Assembly (NCBI GenBank): GCA_016283945.1
Contig: JAEENW010000114.1
Span: forward strand, 1 to 5,108
DNA from: Bacillota bacterium
GTDB taxonomy: Bacteria > Bacillota > Clostridia > Peptostreptococcales > Anaerovoracaceae
Reading direction: 5' to 3'
DNA: 5,108 nt
Under the pieces are notes generated by a model. That model had not been told where the DNA came from, searched no databases, and saw nothing but the letters and a program-made list of their open reading frames with translations. Positions 4,672 through 5,108 of the stretch are shown in pieces (positions within the stretch are counted from its first letter, which is position 1; each line of letters begins with the position of its first letter). The translations under genes and the position numbers were made by a program.

Positions 4672-5108
4672 CTATGCCGCCAGCGTCATTATCATGCTGA
4701 ACAGAGAGAGCAGGGCGAAGAGCGCGACCCCAGCGTTGAGCCAGGCCCCGCGGACGTCGCGCGGCAGGATCTGCTGAGGCGCGGGCTCGAAGCTCACGCG
4801 GCCCCTCAGGCGTATCCAGATCGAGGCTCCCACGGTGAAGAGCAGCGCTATGACCGCGTAGAAGGCTATGACCTGGGGCGGGAAGGCGTCGTCCTCCGCG
4901 CCGTTCAGGACCATCATCATGACCGCCGGCGCCACCACGCCGCCCATGAAGTTTACGGTCATGTGGATCGCGATCGTGTGGATCAGCCTGCCGGTCTTGA
5001 TGTAGACCGCGCCGAGCAGCAGCCCCAGAAGCCCCGCGTAGATCGCCTGCGGGATGTTCCCGTGCAGCAGGCCGAAGGTCACGGCGCTGAAGAGCACCGC
5101 GCTGCGGT
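4672..5108 (-). CDS. CPBP-family intramembrane protease, C-terminal part (5' end outside the window)
   Basis: The frame is open from the right edge to TAG at 4674-4672 and codes for about 145 residues. Counting from the GTG at 5097, which is internal rather than a true start, it shows FGLLHGN (His12 of FxxxH) and IHTIAIHMTVNF (His45, Asn49 of HxxxN). These are the second and third motifs of the Abi/CPBP (PF02517) family of membrane glutamic-type endopeptidases, related to CAAX-processing enzymes. The first motif, EExxxR, would lie just beyond the window. Hydrophobic helices surround the motifs, followed by a conserved-looking loop (about 101-115, FEPAPQQILPRD) and a last helix. The residues preceding GTG (RSA) continue the frame without a stop. 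Family roles include prenyl-protein processing and bacteriocin immunity; which applies here cannot be told. The gene converges on the ABC operon. Confidence 0.9.
   Translation of the reverse strand, partial: RSAVLFSAVTFGLLHGNIPQAIYAGLLGLLLGAVYIKTGRLIHTIAIHMTVNFMGGVVAPAVMMMVLNGAEDDAFPPQVIAFYAVIALLFTVGASIWIRLRGRVSFEPAPQQILPRDVRGAWLNAGVALFALLSLFSMIMTLAA

Overview
The window is GC-rich, apparently bacterial DNA. The signal-peptide style, strong GGAGG/AAGGAG ribosome binding sites, the TrpXYZ-type ABC cassette and a Zn-ribbon-tailed membrane protein of a kind I associate with Clostridia suggest a high-GC Firmicute, probably an anaerobic gut or rumen Clostridium relative. This assignment is tentative.

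Layout. 1-194 (+) is the last ~63 codons of an unidentified polytopic membrane protein; its end carries a 27-bp tandem duplication that includes the stop codon. 262-287 is a perfect hairpin serving as a bidirectional terminator. 317-1087 (-) is a four-TM protein with a cytosolic-type Cys/His motif at its C-terminus, with a TATAAT promoter near 1170. 1088-1552 is non-coding, contains several perfect inverted repeats and ends in a TTGACA promoter. 1553-1663 (+) is a 36-codon ORF with nine Tyr codons. 1566-1738 can fold as a 1:2 / 2:3 / 3:4 transcription attenuator. 1777-4523 (+) is an ABC importer operon: lipoprotein binding protein, permease, ATPase. 4572-4645 holds two stacked hairpin terminators between convergent genes. 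4672-5108 (-) is the C-terminal part of a CPBP-family membrane protease.

Main result. The ABC operon belongs to the TrpX/TrpY/TrpZ-type family of aromatic amino acid importers. Its leader encodes a tyrosine-rich peptide whose Tyr codons lie between RNA segments 1 and 2 of a textbook ribosome-mediated attenuator. The stop codon lies inside segment 2, and segment 3 can pair either with segment 2 (13-bp antiterminator) or segment 4 (9-bp terminator plus U-run). The hexamer AGGACC occurs in both segment 2 and segment 4 and competes for one GGTTCT. This predicts that the transporter carries tyrosine and is switched on when charged tRNA-Tyr is scarce. The best promoter places the transcript start at or next to the leader ATG, so the peptide may be translated from a leaderless mRNA. 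The structures were found by hand pairing and no folding energies were computed.
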